A model generated the notes under the pieces. It was not told the origin of the DNA. It did not search any database and saw only the letters and a program-made list of their open reading frames with translations. From NCBI GenBank assembly GCA_037043235.1, contig JAWRVZ010000025.1, positions 2,073,501 through 2,137,500 of the forward strand: 64,000 nt of DNA, written 5' to 3'. Origin of the DNA: Rhodeus uyekii. Lineage: Eukaryota; Chordata; Actinopteri; Cypriniformes; Acheilognathidae. Below are positions 11,301 to 21,269 of the stretch, one piece after another. The position numbers and the translations under genes were made by a program. Each line of letters begins with the position of its first letter. Within the stretch, counting starts at the first letter, position 1.

Positions 11301-12261
11301 GAGGGAATTTTTGACCTTTCTGAACTGTAATATGTCTCTGCAAAGGAAAGAAAAACATAGTTAAGACATAGTTATATTTTAACCAAGCACTGCACAGAGT
11401 ACACATTAAATAAAAAAAAAAAAGTAAGGTTCCATACAGGCTCCAAACCCATCAGACATGAATCAATCTTTGAAACACAATTGAACATTTTTAATGAGAT
11501 TTCTGTTCCACAATTGAAAATGTAACCAAAATGTTGACACTAACCCATACAAATTGAATATTAAGAAAAACAATCGCTTTATATGACGAACAGATTTAAA
11601 AGAGACTTTTACAGTCACTTTATGAAGCATTAAACAGTTGGAGGAATGGACTTTGAATGGAGGGACAACAATCAGATTAAAGACATCTTAATTTGTGTTT
11701 CAATGAAAGAACCAACGTTTTATGTGTTTGAAACGACCAGAGGGCGAGTGAATCGCAACACAATGTTAATTTTTAGGTGAACTGAATAATTAAAAGGTCT
11801 GTCATACTGGATAGCGTTAAATTCGAGTCGTTCAATAGCGGCACAGCGGATTGGTAACGGACCAAGAAAAGAATATTCAAACTTTACTGTTGTATTAATT
11901 TCTTATTTTTGTTTATTTGCAGAAAATTACACACACAGAGAGAGTGCGAGTGCATTTGCGTTTTATGATAGGGAGAATACAGATGGCAATTTGGAATCAA
12001 GAGGCTTTGAAAACTATACTTTACAACAGGAATTGCGACAGAGAATTTGTAACGTTACATGCTAGTTAAATGCAATGAAGAAGGATGCACTTCCGTGATT
12101 TCGCGCTGGTCGCAATCAAATCAACATGGCACTGCAGAATCCAGACCGCCTTTTCAAGCAACAGCCGAGCATGCACCAAAAGTGCTAGTGTGCAGCGATA
12201 ATGTTCAAATAAATAAAAAAACAAACATGAAAAAACACTAACTTACTGTGCTCCCCGCCAT
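5312..12261 (-). CDS. Zinc-finger protein related to HMGXB3 / KDZ transposases, 9 exons
   Basis: Nine minus-strand exons: 12,261-12,247; 11,337-11,166; 10,157-8,769; 8,691-8,552; 7,676-7,472; 7,361-7,257; 7,169-6,976; 6,886-6,739; 5,967-5,312. All introns are GT-AG, all phases agree, and the 3,024 nt encode 1,007 residues without a stop. Visible parts: C22/C25/C31/C34 with H50/H54; a C2HC finger (C81, C84, H97, C101); a three-copy 16-residue repeat around 147-192; a C2H2 finger (C206, C209, H221, H226); a SWIM-like C400-x-C402...C409-x-H411; a Cys cluster at 490-537; CQSCGNHPP at 617; a SAP-like stretch (DVIRNVCNECGVDSTGSRSD, from 742); and a C-terminal block with IYDFAQGLATH (D834) and NCEVAEELF (E934). 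The second half resembles HMGXB3, a family linked to KDZ transposases, but there is no HMG box. It is probably nuclear and DNA-binding; the exact role is unknown. Introns hold a Tc1 relic and a MITE. Confidence 0.85.
6110..6490. repeat. Cyprinid palindromic repeat (cagcatcatt / gatccttcagaaat family), copy 1
   Basis: This lies in intron 8 of the KDZ-like gene. It contains the words ttagaatgatttctgaagga, gacactgaagactgga and catggttgccacaaaagtat, shared with copies at about 15,400-16,450, 38,245-38,450 and 46,355-46,745. The class is unknown; it is probably a non-autonomous DNA transposon. Confidence 0.65.
7873..8534. mobile_element. Non-autonomous DNA transposon with 16-bp TIRs
   Basis: The left end taccgtattttcccgc (7,873-7,888) is the inverted complement of the right end gcaggaaaatacggta (8,519-8,534), with one mismatch. 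A flanking TA on each side fits a TA target duplication, as in Tc1/mariner/pogo elements. Subterminal words (gggtgcgggttatat, acccgcag) are repeated in both halves. The middle (7,997-8,320, minus) is open for 107 codons rich in Arg and Ser but has no recognised domain. The element sits in intron 4 of the KDZ-like gene and does not touch its splice sites. Confidence 0.75.
10228..11095 (+). pseudogene. Tc1-like transposase relic in intron 2
   Basis: The left end gatgagccaaaacattatga is a known Tc1-type terminus. The plus-strand body keeps the order of a Tc1 transposase: a helix-turn-helix region (LSDFDKGQIV-like, about 10,390-10,430), a middle region near 10,690, and a C-terminal DDE block with LNPIEQMWM (about 10,967-10,993). 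It carries many stops and a deletion of part of the DDE core near 10,770. It is antisense to the host gene and inactive. Confidence 0.85.
11340..12240. other. Intron 1 of the KDZ-like gene
   Basis: AT-rich intronic sequence with no recognised transposon. A 60-codon plus-strand ORF at 12,059-12,241 overlaps the donor of exon 1 and has no similarity I recognise, so it is not called as a gene. Confidence 0.5.
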
Positions 12262-12428
12262 AATTCTGCGCTACTTAACTATGTTTTAAAACTCTGCCCG
12301 TAGACCGCTGGCCTAGTATTGCTGTTCTGAAATTGATGTGGCATATGGCTGCAGTATCTGGTGGTTTCCGGTGTCGTCATCTGAGGAGGCGTCTGGGTGC
12401 TTGGCAACCAGGAACGACAGATATAAAG
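12262..12428 (+). promoter_or_regulatory. Shared bidirectional promoter region with candidate X-box
   Basis: The KDZ-like gene starts at 12,261 on the minus strand. A likely non-coding first exon of the C2orf81-like gene runs on the plus strand to a donor at 12,428 (ataaag|gtaagg). Between them is a small GC-richer patch. At 12,395-12,408 the minus strand reads gttgccaagcaccc, close to an RFX-type X-box half-site, a hallmark of ciliary gene promoters. No TATA box is seen. Confidence 0.5.
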
Positions 12429-12554
12429 GTAAGGTTTACATTTAAATCTAAACATAGTTTGTCTTCTTTAATGTGTCGAGAGATTAGTGATGAAAATGTC
12501 TGAAAAATGATCATTCGTAAATTAAATTGTACAACTTTAGAAGCGTCTTTTGTG

Positions 12555-12599
12555 AAAATGAAGTGTGCTTGACTGTTGAATGTGCACTTGCAGTGTACA

Positions 12600-12630
<31 letters not shown>

Positions 12631-12669
12631 CTGCAAGTGCACATTCAACAGTCAAGCACACTTCATTTT
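12555..12669. repeat. Perfect inverted repeat around a (TA)n tract
   Basis: Arm 12,555-12,593 and arm 12,631-12,669 are perfect reverse complements over 39 bp. The spacer is tgtacatga followed by about 11 TA units. It could extrude a hairpin or cruciform. It lies in the first intron of the C2orf81-like gene. Confidence 0.9.
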
Positions 12670-13408
12670 ATATATATGAGAGAGATTGATAAACTGTACT
12701 TGTACATCATATATTATAAAATGTAATAATAAAAGTGAACTTAAAGAGAGTACACTTTCATTACTGTTTCTTAACTTGAAAAAAAAACACTTTTTTCATT
12801 AAAGTAGGCTGCATGGAAAATCATTGTTTTGATAATCTAAAAAGCAAATTCAACTAATTGCATTTAATGTAATCTACGTAATTGATTAAATGCTAATGAC
12901 TAATTAATACATAAATGCCATTTAATTGTAAAATGAACTTGAATTTACTTTGTGACTGTTGAAAAAAAAGAATGAAAATTCGGACATACATCCATACATT
13001 TTATTACTGTATTACTCTCGTGGGATAGAAACGTGTTAATTGAATGCACACTTCAGAATCTCTACAGAAAGTAGTCGGTCATCCGGGTATTTTTCACTTA
13101 TTGTTTCTAGAATGTATTCAGACACACTACTCTTTTCTGGTTTTGCATACTATATAGTAAGGATGTGTTTAATTTCGGATGTGGTGTTGATAAAATAGCA
13201 TACTACTCTTACTGTTTCACCCATGTAATTTATATGGTACAAGTAGTAGTAAGAGTAGTGTAGTAGCATTCTATCCTGATTTCAGCCTCACTAATAGTGG
13301 AAAATAATATCTGAATAATTTTTTACTGATTTACTCATTTTTACATCTTATTTGACAACTTAACTACTCCTTACTTTATCATATTCTTTATTCTACATTG
13401 TATTGCAG

Positions 13409-16400
13409 GATTTCAGCATATAGGCAGACACATATTGAATGCTCCAAAAGCAAGGCAAAACTGCATTTTTAGTGTCCTGTTGCTGTACCCCCCGCCCCCA
13501 GTAATTTTTATTAAATTTTTTGCGAGAGAAGTGAAGACCATGCGTCGCTCAGCTGCCAAATCTCGGGCCGATAAAAGCCGCACTGATTCTGTTAGTGCAG
13601 CTCCACCGCCGCATGTGGTCCAGCCCGATGAGACCGTGGACATTGTGCCGGGCCTCCAAACTGAGTCTACTTGGACCAGCATGCTCAACAAAGAGGAGGG
13701 TGAGGAGGTGGTGATGGACATTATAGAGGAACTAATGGAAAGAGTGATGGACAGATGTTATGATGTGTATTTAAAAAGACAGGTGAGCTGATTTTTCATG
13801 GAATTAATCTTAATATGTCTGTTTACAGATGATTGGCTTTACAAAAATTCATTCCATGTACTTGTATGCTAGTTTAGGCTTGTTTTATTTAGTATAAGTT
13901 ATGCCATGTCAAACATATAAGATAATATGTAATCAAGTGTCTCTGCTTTAGTATCAATGAGAAACTATTACAGGTTTTAGTATTTTTGTAATTGATTTTT
14001 AAGTGTATATATATGTTATTCCTTGCACATTTTTGTCTTAAAAAAAATAGTTTGCCTAAATGGTTTTTAGTTATTTTAGTACACCAAGCTAAACCAAATA
14101 AAAAATATTTTAACTAACTAAAATAAAAATAAAAATTTCAACTAACTAAAATACATTTTTATTATTTTTTTAGATGTACGGTGGTGTGAAAAAGAGTTTG
14201 CCCCCTTTCTGATTTCTTATTCTTTTGCATGTTTGTCACACTAAAATGTTTTAGATCATAAGGCCAAGCAGGTTTGGATTTTGCTTTCGCTTAATAATAA
14301 CAGCCTTCATTTAAAAACTGCATTTTGTGTTTACTTTTACTTTCAATAAACATAATGCCAAGCTGCGAGTTTTATAAATTACATCTGATCTTGGACCTTT
14401 ATATAGTGCATGCTATTTTACAGATTTAAAGTCTGTCCCTCACAGTCTCATGTTCATTTGCATAAAAATCCATACGGCTACCCTGATTAAGATCTGTATG
14501 CTTACTGTATATGAATAGCTTACTTGCAACGGAAAAGTTTTTTGAGTTAGTCACTTATGTCATACTCAAACCTTCTACCCTTCAGCTGATACCCTTCTCG
14601 GTTTGGTGGGCACGGAATAACCTGGTTGAGACGATAGAATGTCTTCTCCTGATGAGAGATGAGGGGGATGATTTGGAACATGAACCCTTCGGGCAAGAGG
14701 ACCCAGAACCTCGGCCTTGTTCTATTGATTCTTGGGCTGAGGGATGTGTGCCCGTGTTACACTCAACTGAGCAATAGCAGCACTTTACTACAGGTAAGAA
14801 AAGGTGGGCTGTGGGCTTTTGTAAACCTAAATATTTATTCAGGCTATATATAAAAATTATGCAATAATTCATTTGATATGTTACATAATCAGCCAGTCAG
14901 TAATTTTTATTTATAAAGGATATAAAAAAACATTTTAAAACAACAGTTGTTGTCCAAAGTGCTGTACATAGTTCAAACAAATAGCACAATAATTAAACAC
15001 AAAACAAAAACACAGATAAACATTTTACCACTGCACCTACTTGTGACCATATGCAATGATATATGAGTTTTAAGAAAATCATCATATGTTGGTGTGGTTT
15101 TTATGAAAATTTGCGAATTATTCTTTAACTACGGAGCAGCCACTGAGAAGGCAGAATCTCCTTTCAGTTTGAGACGTGTCCTTGGAACAGTCAACTGTAG
15201 ACTATTGATTGAATGGAGGTCTCTGGATATATTATGATGAAATGAAAGAAGATCAGAAATTCATGGAGGAGTCAGTCCATGCAGACTCTTATAGATGAAC
15301 AATAGTGCTTTAAACTGAATGCGATATTTGATTGGGAGCCAGTGGAGAGAGTGAAATATGTTCTGTCCTTGTTCTAATATACACATATGCATACACACTA
15401 CCATGCAACAGTTTGGAATCATTAATATTTTTTTATGTTTTGATAGAAGTCTCTTTTACTCTCCAAGGGAGCAATTATTTGATCTATTGTGATACTGTGA
15501 AATATTTTTAAATAACTGTTTTATATTTTAATATTTTTTTACATTTCTTTTATTCCTGTGATGGTAAAGCTGCATTTTCAACATCGTTAATCCAGTGTTA
15601 TATGATCCTTCAGAAATCTGAAAAAAGTGTATCCCAGTTTCCACAAACTGTAACAGAGGGACTCAAAGGCAGGGATCCAAATGCTAGTGTCTTTATTAAG
15701 AGTAGTCGTACAGGCAGATGGTCAGGGCAAACAGAGAGATAAACGTAGTCAATAATCCAGGCAGGGATCACAAAGGCAGGCAGACAGTATCAGGCACAAT
15801 AATCCAGGCAAGAGGTCAAGTCAGGCAGTTAACAATCATAAGCGGTATTCCAGGCAAAGGTCAGGGCAGGCAGAACAGGATCAAAAACGGGTAAACAGGC
15901 AGAACTGGTAACAGGCAAACAGACAGGGAATATAAACGCTCAGAACTGACAACCGGGGCTAATCAAGACTTCGCCCAGAGCTGTGGGTGAAGGAGTCTTT
16001 TATAGTTCATGTGATAGATAACAGCTGGTGTGACAAACACTCATTATAGAGTTCAGCTGGTGTGTGTGATCAGTCCAATGTACTGCATGATGGGAAATGT
16101 AGTGCGTAGTGTAGTGTCAGTTTATGTGTGTGAGCTCCCTCTGGTGGCCAGGAAGGGGAGCGCAGAGCTCATATTCATAACACAAACACAGTAAGCAGCA
16201 CAAAAGATTTCAAAACTGAGAAGAAATGTTTCTTAAGCATCAAGTCAGCATTAGAATGATTTCTGAACTGAAGACTGGAATAATGATGATGCAGGTTCAG
16301 GTTTGCATCACAGGAATATATTGCATTTTAAAATATTTGGAAAATAGAACATTTAATTTTTAAATTCTAATAATATTTCACAATATTCCTGTTCTACATT

Positions 16401-16778
16401 TTTTTTATCAAATAAATCCAAACTTTTCTGAATATACATTCTTTTATTTTTAATTCCAAACTTTTGACTGGGAGTGTAGTTAAAAAGTGTTATCTATTGA
16501 CTGTACACAATGTCTCTCAACAGAACTACACCACCTCCAATCAGCCATGGCTCAAGACCAACAGAGTGATTATACCAAATTATTCTCAAAATCCAAAGAA
16601 AGTCTGACATCATCAAAACCCACATACATAACCAAAGAAGCAACATTCTCACCCTTTGAGGGCATAATTGCCTCCATTGCTTACAAATATTTACTCCCAA
16701 TTCCCTTAAGAACAGAGAAAACAATTCCATTTAGTTCTCTCAGCATGAAAACACTGACTCAAACAGTTTGGGCCTGAG
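13409..16778 (+). CDS. C2orf81-like gene, three exons, with premature stops
   Basis: Exon A (acceptor at 13,408; ATG at 13,540; donor after 13,782) encodes 81 residues including VDIVPG, EEGEEVVMDIIEELMERVMD and YDVYLKRQ. Exon B (14,586-14,793) begins LIPFSVWWARNNLVETIE and contains RDEGDD and DSWAEGCVPVLHSTEQ. Their order and the exon junction match C2orf81, a poorly studied vertebrate protein of about 600 residues in human. In exon B a TAG (14,775-14,777) follows STEQ, 16 nt before a good donor (CAG|GTAAGA). Exon C (16,524-16,778) is open in the phase required by that donor but ends in TGA next to another donor. As read, the protein is 144 residues. Either this is a truncated or pseudogenised copy, or the stops are sequence errors or polymorphisms. 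Exon C has no recognised homology. Confidence 0.7.
14165..14355. repeat. Short end fragment of a Tc1-associated repeat
   Basis: The sequence gtggtgtgaaaaagagtttg near the start and aaaaactgcattttgtgttt near the end resemble the terminal region of the Tc1-like copies at 166 and 50,605. Only the ends remain; the coding part is absent. It lies between exons A and B of the C2orf81-like gene. Confidence 0.6.
14890..15395. repeat. Unclassified interspersed repeat in C2orf81-like intron
   Basis: Words such as caacagttgttgtccaaagtgctgtaca and gagccagtggagagagtgaa are typical of dispersed fish repeats, but I cannot assign a class and see no coding potential. Confidence 0.4.
15395..16460. repeat. Cyprinid palindromic repeat, copy 2, split by a solo LTR
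   Basis: The left part (to 15,648) contains ctgcattttcaacatcgtta and gatccttcagaaatctg. The right part (from 16,183) resumes with acacagtaagcagcac and ends near 16,460 with ccaaacttttgactgggagt. The intervening 534 bp are a solo LTR. This is the same family as 6,110-6,490, 38,245-38,450 and 46,355-46,745. Confidence 0.75.
15649..16182 (-). mobile_element. Solo LTR with perfect 5-bp target duplication
   Basis: This 534-bp unit starts tgtaac and ends ataaca (TG...CA). CAAAC is directly repeated at 15,644-15,648 and 16,183-16,187. Removing it rejoins a phrase of the host repeat. On the minus strand a TATAAAAG-like box (about 15,990-16,000) lies upstream of AATAAA (about 15,695), so the LTR points left. 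No internal retroviral-type genes remain; it arose by LTR-LTR recombination. Confidence 0.9.
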
Positions 16779-16884
16779 GTGAGGAAAAAGGGACCTTGTG
16801 AAATCCAAAACCTGGATGGATGAATGTTGTAGCCCTTAGACCACACGTGGTAACAGTGTGAACTAAAAAAAGAAAAGCAGAATA

Positions 16885-16940
16885 TAAATGTATTATTTTT
16901 ATTTTATTTTATTAAAATAAAATAAAATAAAATAAAATTT
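16885..16940. repeat. TTTTA/TAAAA AT-rich palindrome
   Basis: Repeats of ttttattttattttatt run directly into aaaataaaataaaataaaat, forming a simple-sequence palindrome. It is probably the fused tails of two retroelements. Confidence 0.7.
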
Positions 16941-16944
16941 GCCA

Positions 16945-19070
16945 ACAACCTCTTTGGAATTGACTTTCAGGGATCAATGTCATTGCATTTCCACAAAAAT
17001 GCATTAAACTGGTAAAATTGATTCACGCTCAAACCTGTTTGAGTGTCTTCTGTTGAACACAAAAGAGGATATTTTGAAGAAAGTTGGTGAACAGTTCTTT
17101 ATTGGGTAAACTATGTAAATAAACAAAAATAAACCCAAGATTTAAAGTTTTGGTTGCTTGTTAAATGCTGTTTCTACTCAGAAACCATTAAAATGCTATT
17201 TTTTATTTTTATTATATTTTTTGCTACCTATCAAACTATATAAATATGTAAGATAATTGTTAATTTTGGACCCATTAAGAGTAACAGGACCAGAAAGCAA
17301 CTTCAACCACACCAAGATCATCTTGTAAAATAATCTTTATACAGTCATAATCATTTTAACCGCAAGATGTCGCTGCAAAACCATAAACGGTCCACAAATG
17401 GCAATAAGACGACACACGACAACTTGGAAACTACTCAATTACAAACTGTGCATTAGTTTAGCTGTGAAAAACAACCTCATGATCATTAGCAGGATGATGA
17501 TTTTATTCCAGACTGAATGACACAGACTAGATGATGCCAGTTTGTTAGAACATTCCTCAAAACAAGCACATGAATGCCGTAAACTAATCCATGAATATTC
17601 ATGCGAGTACAGGGCTGTGGCACTGAGCATTCTTGAAAATGGAAACATTGGGTTGGAAAAACATAACCGCGTTTTCTGTGATGTGTAGAATAAAACAGCC
17701 ATACTGACAGACTTACACAGATGATCAAATCATTCATGTTGAGTCTATATTATCACTCAGGCCTAAAATTAAATGCAAGAAAACTTTAAGCCTAAATAAA
17801 CAAGCGAAAATGCGTGAGAGTTGCAGACTCGCGGATGCTGGTTCCACTGCAAGGGGAAGGTTGATACGATAATAGGAATTGTGGGTAAAATCACAAAAGA
17901 TTTTCAGACATTGAAACTCTGATTCACGGGCTGCTGTCTTCATTGCCCTTCGGCTGCCAAAAATAAGAACGAAGTACAAAAGTAAAACGCTTTTATTCCT
18001 CCTGTGAGAGTAAAATTAGAGCCAGAGGGCTTATTAAGGTGAGTTCGCAAAAGACGTCAACGAGACCTCCCGCTGTTTTATTCTGTTCCCGAAGAATAAA
18101 AGCGAAGTTCCAAACAGTCTAAAAAAACAAGTGAGGAATACTGATGACTATTTAAAAGGTCTGTCTGTGTTCAGTCATATGCGCCGCTCCAATCATTACA
18201 CTCTCTCATGACCTGATTTTCTTGCCGGTTCAGTCTCTCAGTCCTGACGAAACCGAAATTGTTTGGAAACGGGTTTTCAGCACTGCAGGGATTAAAAAAC
18301 AAAACACTTTCCTCGTTTTACCCCATCAGCGTAAGACATCTGAATTTACTGACTGTTTTAATCAGTTACATTTTTTATTCTCTCAGCGGGGAGCTTCAAA
18401 GGGCACCAAAAACGTTTTTAGATCACAGCTAGCTTTGGATGTGTAAATGCAAAAGGATAACAATCTCATTTTGATTTGATATTGGCTACACATCACTTAT
18501 CTAGGTTTTTGGGTCACATTTATGCTACAGGGTAGACTTTCGTGAGGTGAAGTGGCAATTGTGACGGATGCTCGAAAAATGATCGTCAACACTTGTTCAG
18601 GCGAATGACAGGTGCAGGTGGATACAAAGAGTCCTGCAAGTAGAATGAGGCGGACGCGATGCTTTTGAAAGCCTCCCAAAAGACCTGTCACTGCAAACAC
18701 CCATTGTGTTAGTCTTCACTCCCTCACAATTTTGTATGAAAACATCTAAAAATATATTACTTACCGGAGGAGGACAGATGAAAAGCCCAAACTGTTTTTG
18801 AGCCATTTAAAAACAACTTCTTTCTCTAAATTAAGGGTAGAAAATATTTTTTTGTGATGAAACAATTACCTTTTTTTTCTTTCTTTAGAAAGCCCTACAT
18901 CCAAAAAGAAAAATATTCTTTGCTCCATTAAAATTATCAACGTAATTCACTTTCAGAAACAAAGTGATTTTTTTTTATATTAGAAAAGTTTTTTAAACAA
19001 AAAAGTAATCTCACAAAATACTTTAAAAGTTAATTTAAACTATGAGATGCTATAAATAGACATGAACCAG
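16945..19070. other. Mostly unique non-coding sequence
   Basis: A partial palindromic MITE fragment is present at about 17,035-17,110 (gttgaacacaaaagaggata). Several short ORFs occur (for example 17,439-17,979 minus and 18,222-18,446 plus), but none has recognisable similarity or a coherent splice chain. A minus-strand ATG followed by 13 codons and a good donor at 18,807-18,765 could be a small exon, but the next acceptor gives an immediate stop. No gene is called. Confidence 0.4.
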
Positions 19071-19189
19071 GTGTGCCTTCGGGTTTATTTGTCTTCAGAG
19101 ACCAATATGTATGTCTCTGTGTTGTTCACTTTTTAGGAGTTAGAGTTCCAGTTGTCAGTGTGCAGAACTTTTTAAAGAGAAAAAGAGAA

Positions 19190-19540
19190 GATCATGTCAC
19201 AAGCAATCAGGAGATGTGTGCCTCCATGTTCAACTCATCTCTAATAACGATACGCATGAGTTCTGCTTTGAGTGCTTGGGAGAAGAGCATGATGCCCTTG
19301 TGTTTGAGCATGTTGAGTGTGAGCACTGTGAGTTGTTCTCTATTAAAGTGCTTCGTGCTCATATCGCCTATTTTCGAAGGGCAAGCTCTCAAACTAATAT
19401 TGTGGGGCTCTTTGGCATCAAAGACAGGGACAGACTGTTCCTGCTGACCAGGGTTTACCAGAGATAATATCCCTCCTTTTTGGCTCATACTGGGCGATTT
19501 CAATGAGGAAGGACCTTCTGCCACAGGAGACAATAGCTAA
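19190..19540 (+). pseudogene. Retroelement gag-like fragment with CxxC clusters
   Basis: Plus-strand reading around 19,216-19,467 gives NDTHEFCFECLGEEHDALVF followed by CEHCELFSIKVLRAH. A CxxCLG..H...CxHC pattern of this type is typical of the first ORF of fish DIRS- or Gypsy-like retroelements. Only about 80 residues survive and no pol sequence is adjacent. The assignment is by motif only. Confidence 0.5.
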
Positions 19541-19569
19541 CTTGGAACAATATCACAACTTTAGCGTAC

Positions 19570-20060
19570 GTTCTGGCAAGGTTCTCTCAAAGTTATAAAC
19601 AAATGTTCTTCCAGTAATGCCAATAGAACATTTGTTCAAAGATATATATTAATGTTCTTTGTATAAATTGTATTTATGCATTGTTCATGTCACTTTTTTT
19701 TTTTTTTTTGAGTTCGACATTCATATAACATTAAAAAAAGTTATTTGTTTCAGAATGTTCAGAGAACATTCAATAGCAATGTTCCCATAACCATTGTGGA
19801 ATTTTCACACAACCAACAATTTTTTTTAAAACAATTTTGAACAATCAGAGATCATATAGAAATAACGTTTTTGTAACGTTAGCAAAAATGGTCTTAGAAC
19901 AAATTTTTGTTAGCTTGGCAATTCGTATGTATTACGAGGCTAACGCAAGGCGCTGGACGGGACTGCAAATGTGGCACTTTGGTAGGGATTCCAATTCGTC
20001 AGTCATTCTGACGAAATGTTGAATGTGACTGACTGATAGGGAGCGTCCAGGTTACTATTT
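19570..20060. repeat. GTTCTT/AGAACATT-rich dispersed repeat
   Basis: The words acgttctggcaa, gttcttccagtaatgccaat, tgttcagagaacattcaa and aacgttagcaaaaatgg recur in direct and inverted form. This looks like a degraded non-autonomous transposon. No ORF is supported. Confidence 0.45.
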
Positions 20061-20639
20061 TAACCTATTTTAACAAAAAAATAAAATAAAATAAATAAAA
20101 GCAAATTTCAACCATATTAGTATATACATAATATTAAAATAGCATTGAGCCAAAGTGGTTGGGATGCTCATAAAACAGCAAAGTTCTATTAGAAACAGAA
20201 ATTATTTAAAAATCACCTTTATATTCTTGTCAGAATAGTTTTTACATCCATTTATAATTACCTTCTAATGTTCCTTCAGCCATCCAATTCAGTTAACTGT
20301 CTTAGAAAATACAATGTTATGGTATAATTTTGCACTGAAATGTCATCATGGTCCTTTTAGGAATAAACCTTTTATGTTTTTGTTGTGTTGTTTGTTATGC
20401 TGACTAATATTAGACATGTTAGGGTGTAAAACTACATTATAAAAACACATTAACGTTCTTGCCAGCAGTAAAACTGATCACAGATTCAAGGTGGTAAAAG
20501 ACAGCATAGAGGATTTGTTTTGAAATGGCACACTACTATGCTACTCATACTATTGCTGCTGTTTATGTGCATAAGAACATCTGTAATTTCAGCATTAGTG
20601 AAAAGGTTTCAAATTGTTTCCATCATCCCTGAGGTCTTG

Positions 20640-20840
<201 letters not shown>

Positions 20841-20880
20841 CTATGGAAGCTTGTTTTCACCACCGAATAAAACAATAAAA

Positions 20881-21000
20881 ATTGCGAGACAAAAATGGCA
20901 GAATTTTGCGATAAAAAGTCGCGATTAACTTTTTTTAATTACCTAAAAAAAGTTAATCGCGACTTTTTATCGCAAAATTCTGCCATTTTTATCTCGCAAT
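20881..21000. repeat. Near-perfect 120-bp palindrome
   Basis: Arms 20,881-20,936 and 20,945-21,000 are reverse complements over 56 bp with one mismatch; the loop is the 8 bases aattacct. Neighbouring sequence to about 21,270 contains further words of the same family (gcgagataaaaagtc-like). This is probably a young palindromic MITE end pair. Confidence 0.9.
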
Positions 21001-21269
21001 TTATATAAACTCACAGTTGCTAATTATAGTCAGAATTGGGGGTTTATTTCATCTTTCATCTTATTTCATTGGGGGTTTACATCTCGCAATTCTGACTTTT
21101 TTTCTTCAATTTTGTGGAAATTGCAAGTTTATACTGTACAGTTTTGACTTTATAATTCGCAATTGCAAGTTTATATCTTAAGATTCCAAGAAAAAAGGTC
21201 TAAGAGTAAGTTGCGGGATATGAATGTCAGAAATGTGAGATAAAAAGTCACAATTACCTTTTTAATTTT

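Noticed and set aside
18222..18446. 74-codon plus-strand ORF
   Set aside because: No recognised similarity, no splice context and unremarkable composition.
18497..18822. Possible small secreted-protein gene (ATG exon with good donor, then a hydrophobic stretch)
   Set aside because: Joining the ATG exon to the next acceptor gives an immediate stop, and the hydrophobic ORF lacks an ATG. No family recognised.
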